Origin: Xenococcaceae cyanobacterium MO_188.B32
GTDB lineage: Bacteria > Cyanobacteriota > Cyanobacteriia > Cyanobacteriales > Xenococcaceae
Direction of reading: 5' to 3'
NCBI GenBank assembly: GCA_030065635.1
Contig: JASJDJ010000044.1
Location: 1 to 41,837, forward strand
Length of the DNA stretch: 41,837 nucleotides
Program-made: the position numbers and the translations under genes
The notes under the pieces: generated by a model
What the model was told of the DNA's origin: nothing
Seen by the model: only the letters and a program-made list of their open reading frames with translations
Databases searched by the model: none
Shown: positions 26,590 to 34,039 of the stretch, one piece after another
Layout: each line of letters opens with the position of its first letter
Numbering within the stretch: position 1 is the first letter of the stretch

Positions 26590-26674
26590 TTACAAAATTT
26601 AATATTATGCAAAGAAATCATGAACTTTTTGTTAAAAAAAAGGGAATTTATGTGTAAACCTAATTACATAACCC

Positions 26675-26703
26675 TGGCAAAATCAAAGTTCTGAACTTAC
26701 AAT
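26675..26703 (+). promoter_or_regulatory. Predicted promoter of the Yfr1 sRNA
   Basis: A TACAAT -10 element at 26698-26703 lies 17 bp after TGGCAA (26675-26680), a weak -35 match. It predicts transcription starting at about 26710, exactly at the 5' end of the Yfr1-like sequence. Confidence 0.55.
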
Positions 26704-26709
26704 AAAGAA

Positions 26710-26782
26710 GGCGGAGACAAATGTTTCCGTTCACTCCTCACACCACACTCCGCCCGCTATTGACACGGGCGGTTTTCTTTTT
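26710..26782 (+). ncRNA. yfr1: Yfr1 small RNA
   Basis: All three parts of cyanobacterial Yfr1 are present in order. A short 5' hairpin (CGGAGA ... TTTCCG) is followed by the single-stranded core ACTCCTCACACCAC (26733-26746), the nearly invariant part of this RNA. A strong terminator follows, with a 7-bp stem CCGCCCG/CGGGCGG (26750-26756 with 26766-26772), a nine-base loop and a T-rich tail. It lies directly upstream of trxA, the position seen in many cyanobacteria. Yfr1 is an abundant RNA that pairs through its CU-rich core with ribosome-binding regions of target mRNAs, including outer-membrane protein messages. Confidence 0.92.
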
Positions 26783-26948
26783 AAGGAGTTTTTCGCTCCA
26801 AATGATAACAAAATAAATTACTAAATAAGTTTATTTCGTAATAAGTTTGTTTAAGGTTAAATATAAACCAATTTGCCTTTAGATTAGTTTTTACTATGGT
26901 AAGATCTGTTAGTACTAGAAGAAATTTGCTAAGTAAGGATATATAGGC

Positions 26949-27272
26949 ATGTCAGCAACTGCCACAGTAACAGATACGAGCTTTAAAGAAGAAGTTTTAG
27001 ATTCCGATGTCCCCGTTCTAGTTGATTTTTGGGCTCCTTGGTGCGGACCATGTCGGATGGTTGCACCAGTTGTTGAAGAAATTGCAGAACAGTATGACGG
27101 ACAAATCAAAGTAGTCAAGCTCAATACCGACGAGAACCCCCAAGTTGCCAGTCAATATGGCATTCGTAGTATTCCTACACTGATGATTTTTAAAGGAGGT
27201 CAGCGTGTGGATATGGTAGTAGGGGCAGTACCTAAAACAACTTTGGCTAATACTTTAGAGAAATATCTTTAA
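26949..27272 (+). CDS. trxA: Thioredoxin
   Basis: A 107-residue classical thioredoxin with the active site WCGPC (Cys32 and Cys35), the buried Asp in LVDFWAPWC, the cis-Pro loop RSIPTL and the GGQ turn. Length and motifs are standard for m-type/TrxA. It reduces protein disulfides in the cytosol with electrons from ferredoxin- or NADPH-thioredoxin reductase. A good ribosome-binding AAGGA precedes the ATG by 10 bases. It follows Yfr1, separated by its own 166-bp leader and promoter region. Confidence 0.95.
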   Translation: MSATATVTDTSFKEEVLDSDVPVLVDFWAPWCGPCRMVAPVVEEIAEQYDGQIKVVKLNTDENPQVASQYGIRSIPTLMIFKGGQRVDMVVGAVPKTTLANTLEKYL

Positions 27273-27413
27273 GCTATTAGGTGAGTTCTAAAATTAGCAA
27301 CTTTGGTTCATTCGATTTTCGCTAGCACTTACCCGGTAATAGAGTAGTGCAACGGTTTGTGCTTAGTATTCAGGATAAATGTATAAGCGCAGCTTCAGCT
27401 AATCTCCATTGAA

Positions 27414-27896
27414 GTGCTGCTGAGGCTGAGTTTGTATATTTTAATAAATTTAATCGATAAACCAGGGGGTGATTATTGGCATTCTTGGAATAATTATATT
27501 TGTAAACATTTAGTGGCTAGAGGTTTAGTTAGCGCAGACGATCCGAGTCTCTATACAATTACGGATAAATTAGATGTTGCCTGCAACACGATTAGAAATT
27601 TCTATCGCGTTTATCATTCTAGTCGTTATGTTGGTCGACAATTTGTGATGCGTCTAAATAGTCAACTGAGTGATGAAATAGTCGAACAACTCAATCAAGA
27701 TTTTAGTGATATTCTCAGCCAAGGAAAAATTGTCAAAAGTTCGGCTTTACCAGCAGAAAAAAACGACGCAACTGTTAACTTACCTCGTTTAGTTTTCTAT
27801 TTCAATCAAAAAAGTTTGGGACGTTTATATCAATTAATAGAACAAATCAATCAGCTAGGTAAGACTGCTGCTGATGAACATCCCGAAAGAAAGTAA
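27414..27896 (+). pseudogene. LOG-family (TIGR00730-type) protein, C-terminal remnant
   Basis: From about codon 14 on, the 160-codon frame matches the C-terminal part of long cyanobacterial LOG/lysine-decarboxylase-like proteins as I remember them: IDKPGGDYWHSWNNYI, then FYRVYHSSRYVGRQFVMRL and LPRLVFYFNQKSLGRLYQL. The N-terminal Rossmann region of about 180-200 residues, with the PGGxGTxxE nucleotide/substrate motif, is absent, and the 141 bp back to trxA cannot hold it. So the gene has lost its 5' half and should lack catalytic activity. A frame that stays open suggests either recent loss or a retained stand-alone C-terminal domain. Confidence 0.7.
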
Positions 27897-27991
27897 TAAT
27901 TGACTGCTAACATCTCTTGCCAGATAGAAAAATGTAAGGTATCTGTATTAGCTAAAGTCCCATCAAGGTCAAACAGAATAGCAGAAAGCAT
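27897..27991 (-). pseudogene. HAD-family phosphatase, N-terminal remnant
   Basis: On the minus strand an ATG at 27991 begins MLSAILFDLDGTLANTD and continues LHFSIWQEMLA. This is the start of a beta-phosphoglucomutase/phosphatase-type HAD enzyme, including the nucleophile motif DLDGT. Similarity stops after about 28 residues, where the frame runs into the 3' end of the LOG remnant on the other strand. Complete enzymes are about 220 residues, so nearly 90% is missing. The two gene ends meet at about 27897, which looks like a deletion or rearrangement joint. Confidence 0.75.
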
Positions 27992-28045
27992 AAAACTTAT
28001 TTTGAATTAGTGCATCAACTATTCGTTAATATATCTTAATTACGC

Positions 28046-29548
28046 TTATCTCACTTTAAATCGATCGACACTAGTTTGTAGTTGACTGGCAACTGCTATT
28101 AGTTCTTTAAAGGAGGTAGAAACATTAGTAGCATTAGTCGAATTCTCTTGAGTGATAGCAGCTACTTCTTGTATGGCTGTCGTAACAACTTGACTATTCT
28201 GAGATTGTTCCATCGCTAAATTATTAACTGCTTCAACTAATTGATTGATTTGCTGACTGGCAACGGTAATCTCCTGGAGAGCAATACGAGTTTCTTCTAC
28301 TTGTTTACTACCAGCTAGTACTTGTTTACTACTGTCTTCCATTGCTTGAATTACCTTACTAGTCTCTGCTTGCATCTCTAAAACTAGTTTTTCAATTTCT
28401 GTAGCTGTTTGGGCGGATTGTGCTGCTAAGGATTGAACTTCATCTGCTACAACAGTAAAACCCAAACCTTCTTCTCCTGCACGGGCTGCTTCGATCGAAG
28501 TATTGACAGCTAAAACGTTTGTTTGCAGAGCAATTTTACGAATTAATTCTACTGCTTTAGAAATTTTACGAGAAGCTTTACCCAATCGCTTGACTTGTTC
28601 TTTTGTTTCGGCGGTAGTGTGTCCCAGGGTAACAATTTTATCGACGGTTTGATTGATGGCAATATCTCCAGCTTTAACTTTTGCTGATGTTTGTTTGATA
28701 ATTGTTTCCGCTTGTTCTGCATTTAGAGCAACAGTTTGCATCGAATCAGCCATAGCCTGTATTTTGGCTAAAATGGCATGAATTTCCTCTGTTTGCTTGT
28801 TAGCTCCGATAGAAAGACTTTGAATAGCATGTTCACTCTGATTAGTTGTTTCTGCTACCGTTTGAGTTGCTGTCTTTACTTGAGTAACAATGTTTCTTAA
28901 GCTTTCTACCATAGAGTTATAAGAAGAAGCTACTCTACCAATTTCGTCATCGGTGACAGCAGCTTGTATGGTTAAGTCTCCCTGGTTGACTAAAGCTAAT
29001 TTAGTTTCTAATTCTCGAACTTGCTCTTCTAGTTTCTGTTTAGCCAGTCTTTGTTCTTGTTCCGCTAAATTTTGTTGTTCGATCGATTTATCCCTTTCTA
29101 TCCTACCCTTTTGTAAATGATTAAAAGAATGTTGTAGCTGTTTGGCCATGGAATTAAAAGATTGAGCTAAAATTCCGATTTCGTCTTCCCGTTTAAGATT
29201 AACGGTTTTATATAAATTGCCTTTTGCTAGGCTGGTTGCTGCTGCGTTTATTTCACTGATGGGTTTAGTCAAACGACTAGCTAGTAGCCAGGTTAAAATA
29301 CCTGCTGTCCCTATCGCAGTTACAGAAATCATCACGGCTAATTTCTGAAATTCTCTTTCTAAAATACGAGCTTGCTCGTTCAAAATGGGACTATCGATAG
29401 TTCGCTCTATTGTTTTAGTTTCCCGACTAATAAAACTACTGGCACTAAAATTAGCCAAAGCGATCGCTATGATGGTTGTAGGAATAATCCCCAGTAAGAC
29501 TAAAAAAGGTAAACGAAATTGTAAACTTTTAAATAATGGTAGTTTCAT
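28046..29548 (-). CDS. Methyl-accepting chemotaxis protein-like signal transducer
   Basis: This 500-residue protein has a first membrane helix (about 13-35), a periplasmic loop of only about 35 residues, a second helix (about 70-90), and two HAMP-like segments (about 90-142 and 180-230, each with a DE(I/V)G motif). The cytoplasmic signalling coiled coil follows, with hairpin tip LQTNVLAVNTSIEAARAG and EGLGFTVVADEV. The tip binds CheA/CheW. The tiny outer loop leaves no room for a ligand-binding domain, so it may sense through the membrane or through partners. Relatives in cyanobacteria act in phototaxis or pilus control. No che genes are adjacent; the OmpR-type regulator at 29787 is divergent. 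Confidence 0.85.
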   Translation of the reverse strand: MKLPLFKSLQFRLPFLVLLGIIPTTIIAIALANFSASSFISRETKTIERTIDSPILNEQARILEREFQKLAVMISVTAIGTAGILTWLLASRLTKPISEINAAATSLAKGNLYKTVNLKREDEIGILAQSFNSMAKQLQHSFNHLQKGRIERDKSIEQQNLAEQEQRLAKQKLEEQVRELETKLALVNQGDLTIQAAVTDDEIGRVASSYNSMVESLRNIVTQVKTATQTVAETTNQSEHAIQSLSIGANKQTEEIHAILAKIQAMADSMQTVALNAEQAETIIKQTSAKVKAGDIAINQTVDKIVTLGHTTAETKEQVKRLGKASRKISKAVELIRKIALQTNVLAVNTSIEAARAGEEGLGFTVVADEVQSLAAQSAQTATEIEKLVLEMQAETSKVIQAMEDSSKQVLAGSKQVEETRIALQEITVASQQINQLVEAVNNLAMEQSQNSQVVTTAIQEVAAITQENSTNATNVSTSFKELIAVASQLQTSVDRFKVR

Positions 29549-29743
29549 AGCTTTAATTCAGCTTAGCTGAGTGAATAAATAAGAGTAACCATAAGTAATG
29601 TCTGCTCTAGTTTTCCCAAAACCAGAATTAAACCTTACAATCTGAGTTCGGAATCGAGAGTTCATAATTTTTTTTAGGTGATTAGTAATTGGGAAGCGGG
29701 AATTAGGTTTTTGCGCGGGAACCTCAGGCTATAAATCTTTTAA

Positions 29744-29781
29744 ACTGATAACTGATAACTGATAACTGATAACTGATAACT
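29744..29781. repeat. Heptameric tandem repeat, ACTGATA units
   Basis: Five and a half copies of actgata end a few bases before the ATG of the response regulator, so they occupy its 5' leader. They could affect translation initiation or simply be a neutral STRR expansion. Confidence 0.75.
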
Positions 29782-29786
29782 AAATA

Positions 29787-30488
29787 ATGGAAGTCTTAAT
29801 CGTTGAAGATGAGCCAGAAATTGCCAAACTAATTAGACAAACTTTAGAAAAAGAAAACTTTTCTTGTTCTACTGCTGCTAATGGTCTAAAAGCTTTAAAA
29901 ATATTTCAGCAACAACAACCAGACGTAATTATTCTCGATCTCATGCTGCCTGGTTTGGATGGCTTGGAAGTTTGTACCCGTATTCGCCAGCAAGCTTACA
30001 CTAAAGACCCTTATATTTTAATGCTAACTGCCAGAGGAGAAGAGATCGATCGCGTGATTGGACTTTCTACTGGTGCAGATGATTATTTAGTTAAACCGTT
30101 TAGTCCGAGGGAGTTAGTTGCTAGAGTTAGAGCATTATTACGGCGGAGTTTACGCCATGGAGGACAAAATAGTCAGGTTTATCAGACTAAGCATTTTACC
30201 CTCGATCTAGACCAACATACTGCTACTCGTCAACTGGATTCTAAATCTTCAGAAACTCTAGATTTAACTACTTTAGAGTTTAATCTTTTAGCTACTTTTC
30301 TTAGTTATCCCAATCGTGTTTGGAGTAGAACACAACTAATTGATAAGCTTTGGGGTAATGATTTTTTTGGCGATGAACGGGTAGTCGATACCCACATCAG
30401 GCGTTTGCGGAAAAAAATAGAACCTGATGCAGCTAATCCTACTTTTATTAAAACTGTTGTTGGTGTGGGTTATAAGTTTGAGGATTAA
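29787..30488 (+). CDS. OmpR/PhoB-type response regulator
   Basis: This 233-residue protein has a receiver domain (about 1-120) with acidic residues VEDE, phospho-acceptor Asp51 (in IILDLMLPG), and Thr and Lys in MLTARG and YLVKPF. A winged-helix DNA-binding domain follows (about 130-233) with LTTLEFNLLATF, WSRTQLIDKLWG and the recognition-helix region DERVVDTHIRRLRKKI, ending GVGYKFED. It is a complete transcription factor, but no histidine kinase gene is next to it. It is divergent from the chemoreceptor-like gene and convergent with the heme locus. Confidence 0.9.
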   Translation: MEVLIVEDEPEIAKLIRQTLEKENFSCSTAANGLKALKIFQQQQPDVIILDLMLPGLDGLEVCTRIRQQAYTKDPYILMLTARGEEIDRVIGLSTGADDYLVKPFSPRELVARVRALLRRSLRHGGQNSQVYQTKHFTLDLDQHTATRQLDSKSSETLDLTTLEFNLLATFLSYPNRVWSRTQLIDKLWGNDFFGDERVVDTHIRRLRKKIEPDAANPTFIKTVVGVGYKFED

Positions 30489-30508
30489 GAGTAATTATCA
30501 CTGAATAT

Positions 30509-30955
30509 TTAACTTATTTGCTCAAAGATTTGTACCATTATTTGTTTGGGTACTTTACCAATTAAAGTATCTATAGTTTGTCGATCGCGATCGACAAAAG
30601 TAAATTGTGGCACTCCTGTAACGTGATATTTGTTAATGATATCTTGCCACCGAGGATCGTCAATATTAAGCATTACTAGGTTGATTTTTTCTGCATATTC
30701 TCGTTCTAAACTATTCATGACTGGCGACATTCCCTGACAAGTAGTACACCAATCGGCATAAAATTCTAATACAGTCGGCTTTTTATTACTAATAGCTTCT
30801 TGGTAATCAATAGATTCTCTTGCCATGGCTCTCATAATGGCTAATCCTCGCAGAGAAGAAGATTGAAAGTTTAAGGCATAAACTTGGGGAATCCAACAAA
30901 AGTTTAAGCTAATTAAAATAAAATAAACTATTATTACTTTTATCTGTTTAAGCAT
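30509..30955 (-). CDS. Membrane-anchored or exported thioredoxin-like protein (TxlA/HCF164-like)
   Basis: This 148-residue protein has an N-terminal hydrophobic signal/anchor (about 7-27, ending PQVYA) and a thioredoxin fold with active site WCTTC (Cys70, Cys73) in EFYADWCTTCQGM. GVPQF holds the cis-Pro. WCTTC plus the membrane anchor is the TxlA/HCF164 pattern; those proteins reduce apocytochrome cysteines or other lumenal thiols. It is the last gene of the minus-strand heme locus, 21 bp after the cytochrome b gene, so a role in heme c attachment or keeping cytochrome cysteines reduced is a natural inference. Confidence 0.78.
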   Translation of the reverse strand: MLKQIKVIIVYFILISLNFCWIPQVYALNFQSSSLRGLAIMRAMARESIDYQEAISNKKPTVLEFYADWCTTCQGMSPVMNSLEREYAEKINLVMLNIDDPRWQDIINKYHVTGVPQFTFVDRDRQTIDTLIGKVPKQIMVQIFEQIS

Positions 30956-30976
30956 ATTTATTTTAAGTAAAATATT

Positions 30977-31591
30977 CTATTGATAATAGTATGCTAAAAA
31001 AATATGAAATCCCAACATTACAAAAAAAATACTTACTAAGATGATGTGGCTGGTTAACCAAATAGAACGTAGATTACGTATTAGTGTACCTTTAGCAACA
31101 CCAGGCATTTTTTTATTACTATAATTTTGATTGGGTAACCAAGTTAAAAATAATTTTTGTGGAGATTCAACTATTCCTGTTTCTGCGACTACACCGACTA
31201 AAGCCGAGAGACTTACACCAAAAAATACCCAGAGAAAAATAGAATTAAAATTCAAACCAGTTGCCCCAAGAGTATGGATTAAAATAATAGCTAATAATCC
31301 AACTCCTAAAAAAATATGCAAACTCCGCCACAACTGCATAGAACCAGGAATAGATAGTTTAATTATCCAGCCTCGCCCTCTTTTTCTAGCAGTCAAAATC
31401 ATTTCAAAAATAACAAAAGCTAAAGCTATATAACCAGTAATAAGTTTATAAAGATCGTCTTGTAAAAACAAGAGAATCTTAAAATTATTCTCTCTTAAAA
31501 TGGGAATATAGTAACTACTAAAAACAAAAGGAGTAAGAATAGCTGCTGAAATTAAAGTAATAATAATTAAAGTTGAAAATTTGGGCTTCAT
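30977..31591 (-). CDS. Four-helix membrane cytochrome b, probable diheme
   Basis: This 204-residue protein has five or so hydrophobic segments (about 7-28, 48-66, 90-110, 115-136, 178-201). Histidines occur as two pairs each 14 residues apart: His92-X13-His106 and His182-X13-His196. Paired His-X13-His spacing on two helices is the classic bis-histidine ligation of diheme b cytochromes. It could therefore carry electrons across the membrane between a quinone or cytosolic donor and the lumenal or periplasmic heme proteins encoded upstream. No known family name is assigned. It lies between the Tll0287-like lipoprotein gene and the thioredoxin-like gene. Confidence 0.7.
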   Translation of the reverse strand: MKPKFSTLIIITLISAAILTPFVFSSYYIPILRENNFKILLFLQDDLYKLITGYIALAFVIFEMILTARKRGRGWIIKLSIPGSMQLWRSLHIFLGVGLLAIILIHTLGATGLNFNSIFLWVFFGVSLSALVGVVAETGIVESPQKLFLTWLPNQNYSNKKMPGVAKGTLIRNLRSIWLTSHIILVSIFFVMLGFHIFLAYYYQ

Positions 31592-31689
31592 GACAGAGTT
31601 TGAATTTCTTTAATATCAGTTTTCAGTTAAGCTATCGGGCAATAAATTTTGTTAAACATAAGTAGCAAGCAACAAATGAAAAAACTTGC

Positions 31690-31805
31690 TACTCGCTACT
31701 CTGATTCGAGCATTCCCTTGCTAGGTCGGCTTGCGTCCTTTGAGGTTTCCTCAAAGGCGTTCCGACCTCTTTCGGCGACGCGGGGTCTCGAATCTACTCG
31801 CTATG
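31690..31805. repeat. Dispersed palindromic repeat inside the heme locus
   Basis: A GC-rich insert of about 115 bp carries the hairpin ctttgaggtttcctcaaag (about 31738-31756), the elements gtcggcttgcgtc and cggcgacgcgg, and two ctactcgct copies near its edges. It separates the cytochrome b gene from the Tll0287-like gene. Composition and palindromes are those of a small interspersed element, not of a gene. Confidence 0.6.
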
Positions 31806-31829
31806 TGCTACTCAATACTATCGATCGCT

Positions 31830-32483
31830 CTAGGTTTTATCTATAGGTAAGTTAATTACAATTCCACCCATAACCTCATTAAGCTCAAAAACTTTATCAG
31901 GATATTTTTCTAAATGAACGGGATGAGTATTATGACAAGTAACACAAGCTTCGGCTACAGCTTTGTCGGGATAGACAGCAGAATAGTAGGTTTGACCGGC
32001 AATTTCTTGATAACCTTTGTATGGCTCGCCAGTTTCAACTACTTCTGCCATGGCTTTCTTTTCAAATTCATTTCTGGGAGCTTGGTTATCGTTAAGATTC
32101 CAAGGAGAAATTAAACCATAAGTAAAGGCATCACTATTTTCTAAAGCTACTTCTGAGCCTAAACGGAACATTTGTGCGGGGAGAGGTACACCACCAGTTT
32201 GTTTCCATCCTTCTGTAGCTTCGGCAGGAACGACACCATCAGCTTTTTCTTTTCCTTCTAGCTTTTTAAGACGGTTAACTACGTGCTTAGTATAAGCAGT
32301 ACGATCGGCTAATAATACTGTATGGATATAATCTACTACAAGTTCTGGGGCAATACCACTAGCAGCTTGAGTTTGGGAGCCACCACCACAGGCGATCGCG
32401 GTAAAGCAGATAGTTATAGCTAAGGCAATTAAGCCAATAATTTTAGTTTTAGTTCGACTAATTAGATTATTCATTGCTAACAT
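31830..32483 (-). CDS. Tll0287-like (DUF3365) monoheme c-type lipoprotein
   Basis: This 217-residue protein starts with a signal peptide and a lipobox-like AIAC (Cys32). A PAS-like DUF3365 domain follows, with YIHTVLLADRTAYTK, FRLGSEVALENSDAF, LISPWNLNDNQAPRNEFE and YYSAVYPDKAVAEACVTCHN. There is one heme c site, CVTCH (180-184), near the end of the fold. The structurally studied member is Tll0287 of Thermosynechococcus, a lumenal or periplasmic redox or sensor candidate. A second possible start is the Met at codon 4. Its place after two multiheme cytochromes suggests it donates to, or reports on, that chain. Confidence 0.82.
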   Translation of the reverse strand: MLAMNNLISRTKTKIIGLIALAITICFTAIACGGGSQTQAASGIAPELVVDYIHTVLLADRTAYTKHVVNRLKKLEGKEKADGVVPAEATEGWKQTGGVPLPAQMFRLGSEVALENSDAFTYGLISPWNLNDNQAPRNEFEKKAMAEVVETGEPYKGYQEIAGQTYYSAVYPDKAVAEACVTCHNTHPVHLEKYPDKVFELNEVMGGIVINLPIDKT

Positions 32484-32549
32484 TTTGTTGGTTCTCTTGG
32501 TTGAGTGAGGTAATCCTCGATCGCGATTTAGCTATCTTTAGCTAATTCT

Positions 32550-33386
32550 CTATTTATTGACCTTGCTCGACCTTTTCTTCTCTAGTGCGCGGACTAGCTC
32601 AAAAGTTTCTAACTTCAGAGTGGGTGGACGAGCAAAGTTAGCTTCGACTAACTCATCATCAAAAATGCTGTTGTAAGCATATTCCACACTATGACAGTGC
32701 ATACAAACTTCTTTCACCATGCGATCGCGGGGCAGGAGAGTATAGGTATTATTGTGATTGACTAATGTAGTCTGGTTGATTTTCTGGCGAGGTAGATGGC
32801 AAGTTGCACAAGTGACCGACTCTTCGTTAGGACGAGGTAAACTACCAGCATCAGCAAAGATTTGAGCGTGTTTAGAGTCTTGATAATTAAGAGAATGGGT
32901 ATCGTTGTGGCAAGTTAAACAAGAATCAACTGCTGCTGGATAAGTATTAACTGAATGGACATTATGACAGGTATTACAATTCATTTGCTTGTCCATTGCC
33001 GACTCTTTCATGGGGATATGAGCCATAGCTGGAGTTAGAGGAGATAGTCCTTCTAAGATGCGAATGCCGTGTTTACCCAACAAAAAAGTGTCTACAGAAT
33101 CTTCATGACAGCTTTGACAACTTTCATGAGTTGGTTTAGCGACAAACTTTTTAGTTTCTTCATTTTGATGACAACTAGAACAATTTACATCTGCTAGAGC
33201 ATGGGCACTATTTCGCCACAAATTATTAATCTCATCTAGCTCACTCTGACTAACTTCTCCCGCCAATACTGGAACGGGAAAAAGGTTAAAAACTAAAAGT
33301 AAAAAGAAGCACAATAAACAAACAAATATTTTTTCCTTCTTCACCTCTGCGCCTCCGCGCCTCTGCACCCCTGCTCTCTTTTTCAT
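32550..33386 (-). CDS. Six-heme c-type cytochrome
   Basis: This 278-residue exported protein has a hydrophobic signal (about 20-42) and six CxxCH sites: CSSCH 69-73, CQSCH 90-94, CNTCH 137-141, CLTCH 156-160, CATCH 193-197 and CMHCH 228-232. Extra histidines (LLGKHG, SKHAQ, NVHS, NDTHS) can serve as distal ligands. The SKH...VTCATCH arrangement recalls hydroxylamine-oxidoreductase-like and related multiheme families, but homology is not proven. Its ATG overlaps the upstream pentaheme gene's TGA by 4 bp, indicating translational coupling. The first 14 codons derive from a tctgcgcctc-type dispersed repeat; a GTG at 33344 after the repeat would give a cleaner signal peptide. Confidence 0.82.
   Translation of the reverse strand: MKKRAGVQRRGGAEVKKEKIFVCLLCFFLLLVFNLFPVPVLAGEVSQSELDEINNLWRNSAHALADVNCSSCHQNEETKKFVAKPTHESCQSCHEDSVDTFLLGKHGIRILEGLSPLTPAMAHIPMKESAMDKQMNCNTCHNVHSVNTYPAAVDSCLTCHNDTHSLNYQDSKHAQIFADAGSLPRPNEESVTCATCHLPRQKINQTTLVNHNNTYTLLPRDRMVKEVCMHCHSVEYAYNSIFDDELVEANFARPPTLKLETFELVRALEKKRSSKVNK
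33342..33366. repeat. Ctctgcgcc-type dispersed repeat within a coding start
   Basis: The string ctctgcgcctccgcgcctct lies in the first codons of the six-heme cytochrome gene. Its relative gttctctgtgttctctgcgt occurs in the spacer at 39205-39236. This repeat is common between genes in cyanobacteria. Confidence 0.55.
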
Positions 33387-34039
33387 GACTTACCCTCCAA
33401 AAACTCCTTACTCAAATCTGGTTCAGGAGGCGTATCTAACTCCGCAGTTACAGTTAGCTTAGGTAAGACTGGCTTGGGTAACATATCAGGTTTATCTAAA
33501 TTTTGTCGCAGAAAACCAGTCGAAATACCGCTATGATCGTGGAAATTATGACATCCTGCCGTCCAGCACCCATCAGCAGCAAAACCATTGTGACTGGCTA
33601 AATCTCCTTGAATTACTCCTTCATGACAAGCCATGCAGAGGTCTGGCTTAAGATGCACTCCCCTACCGAACATGTGAACGTGTTCTTCGTGACAGGCAGT
33701 ACAAGTCATCACATCTAAGTTTTCCCTCAACTCTGCCCAGCGGGGGTCTCGAAACTTTTTAGCCCCATGAGCATCTGTCGCTAATTCTGCTTCATGACAA
33801 CGAGTACAAGTTTCATTAGTTATTGGTTTAAAACTTTCATGGCAAGAATTACAGGAAACCTCAAATAGAACATGACCCTCTGAAGTTTCTCCTGGCAAAA
33901 ATACGCTACGCTTATCTAGAGCGATCGCGCCACTCAACCATGTCAATACCAGAATCATAATTCCGATAATGACAAATTTTGATTGCAGCAATTTTGCTGG
34001 CTTAAAACTTCTACCTAGATTGCTTCCCATTTTCCCCAT
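33383..34039 (-). CDS. Membrane-anchored multiheme c-type cytochrome (four CxxCH plus one CX4CH)
   Basis: This 218-residue protein has one N-terminal membrane helix (about 22-40), probably uncleaved. Four standard heme sites follow (CNSCH 63-67, CTRCH 78-82, CTACH 113-117, CMACH 135-139), with a fifth candidate of CX4CH type, Cys158-Trp-Thr-Ala-Gly-Cys163-His164. CX4CH heme attachment is known from tetraheme cytochrome c3 proteins but is rare in cyanobacteria. A Pro-rich tail ends the protein. An N-terminal anchor plus a tri- to pentaheme domain recalls NapC/NirT- or c3-like quinol-linked electron carriers. Its ATG overlaps the globin gene's stop by one base (TAATG), and its stop overlaps the next ATG (ATGA). 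Confidence 0.82.
   Translation of the reverse strand: MGKMGSNLGRSFKPAKLLQSKFVIIGIMILVLTWLSGAIALDKRSVFLPGETSEGHVLFEVSCNSCHESFKPITNETCTRCHEAELATDAHGAKKFRDPRWAELRENLDVMTCTACHEEHVHMFGRGVHLKPDLCMACHEGVIQGDLASHNGFAADGCWTAGCHNFHDHSGISTGFLRQNLDKPDMLPKPVLPKLTVTAELDTPPEPDLSKEFLEGKS

Noticed and set aside
26654-26667. Second GTA-N8-TAC sequence upstream of Yfr1
   Set aside because: Its distance to the TACAAT box (30 bp) is not the usual 22-23 bp, and the chance frequency is high. Not called as a regulatory site.
27393-27425. Hairpin gcagcttca...tgaagtgctgc after trxA
   Set aside because: The stem has a bulge, there is no T-run, and it sits at the start of the LOG remnant. It is as likely a dispersed repeat as a trxA terminator.
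250-29781. Clustered short repeats considered as a CRISPR array
   Set aside because: Units are 7 bp with no spacers and different sequences at each place, and no cas gene is present. They are tandem heptamer repeats.
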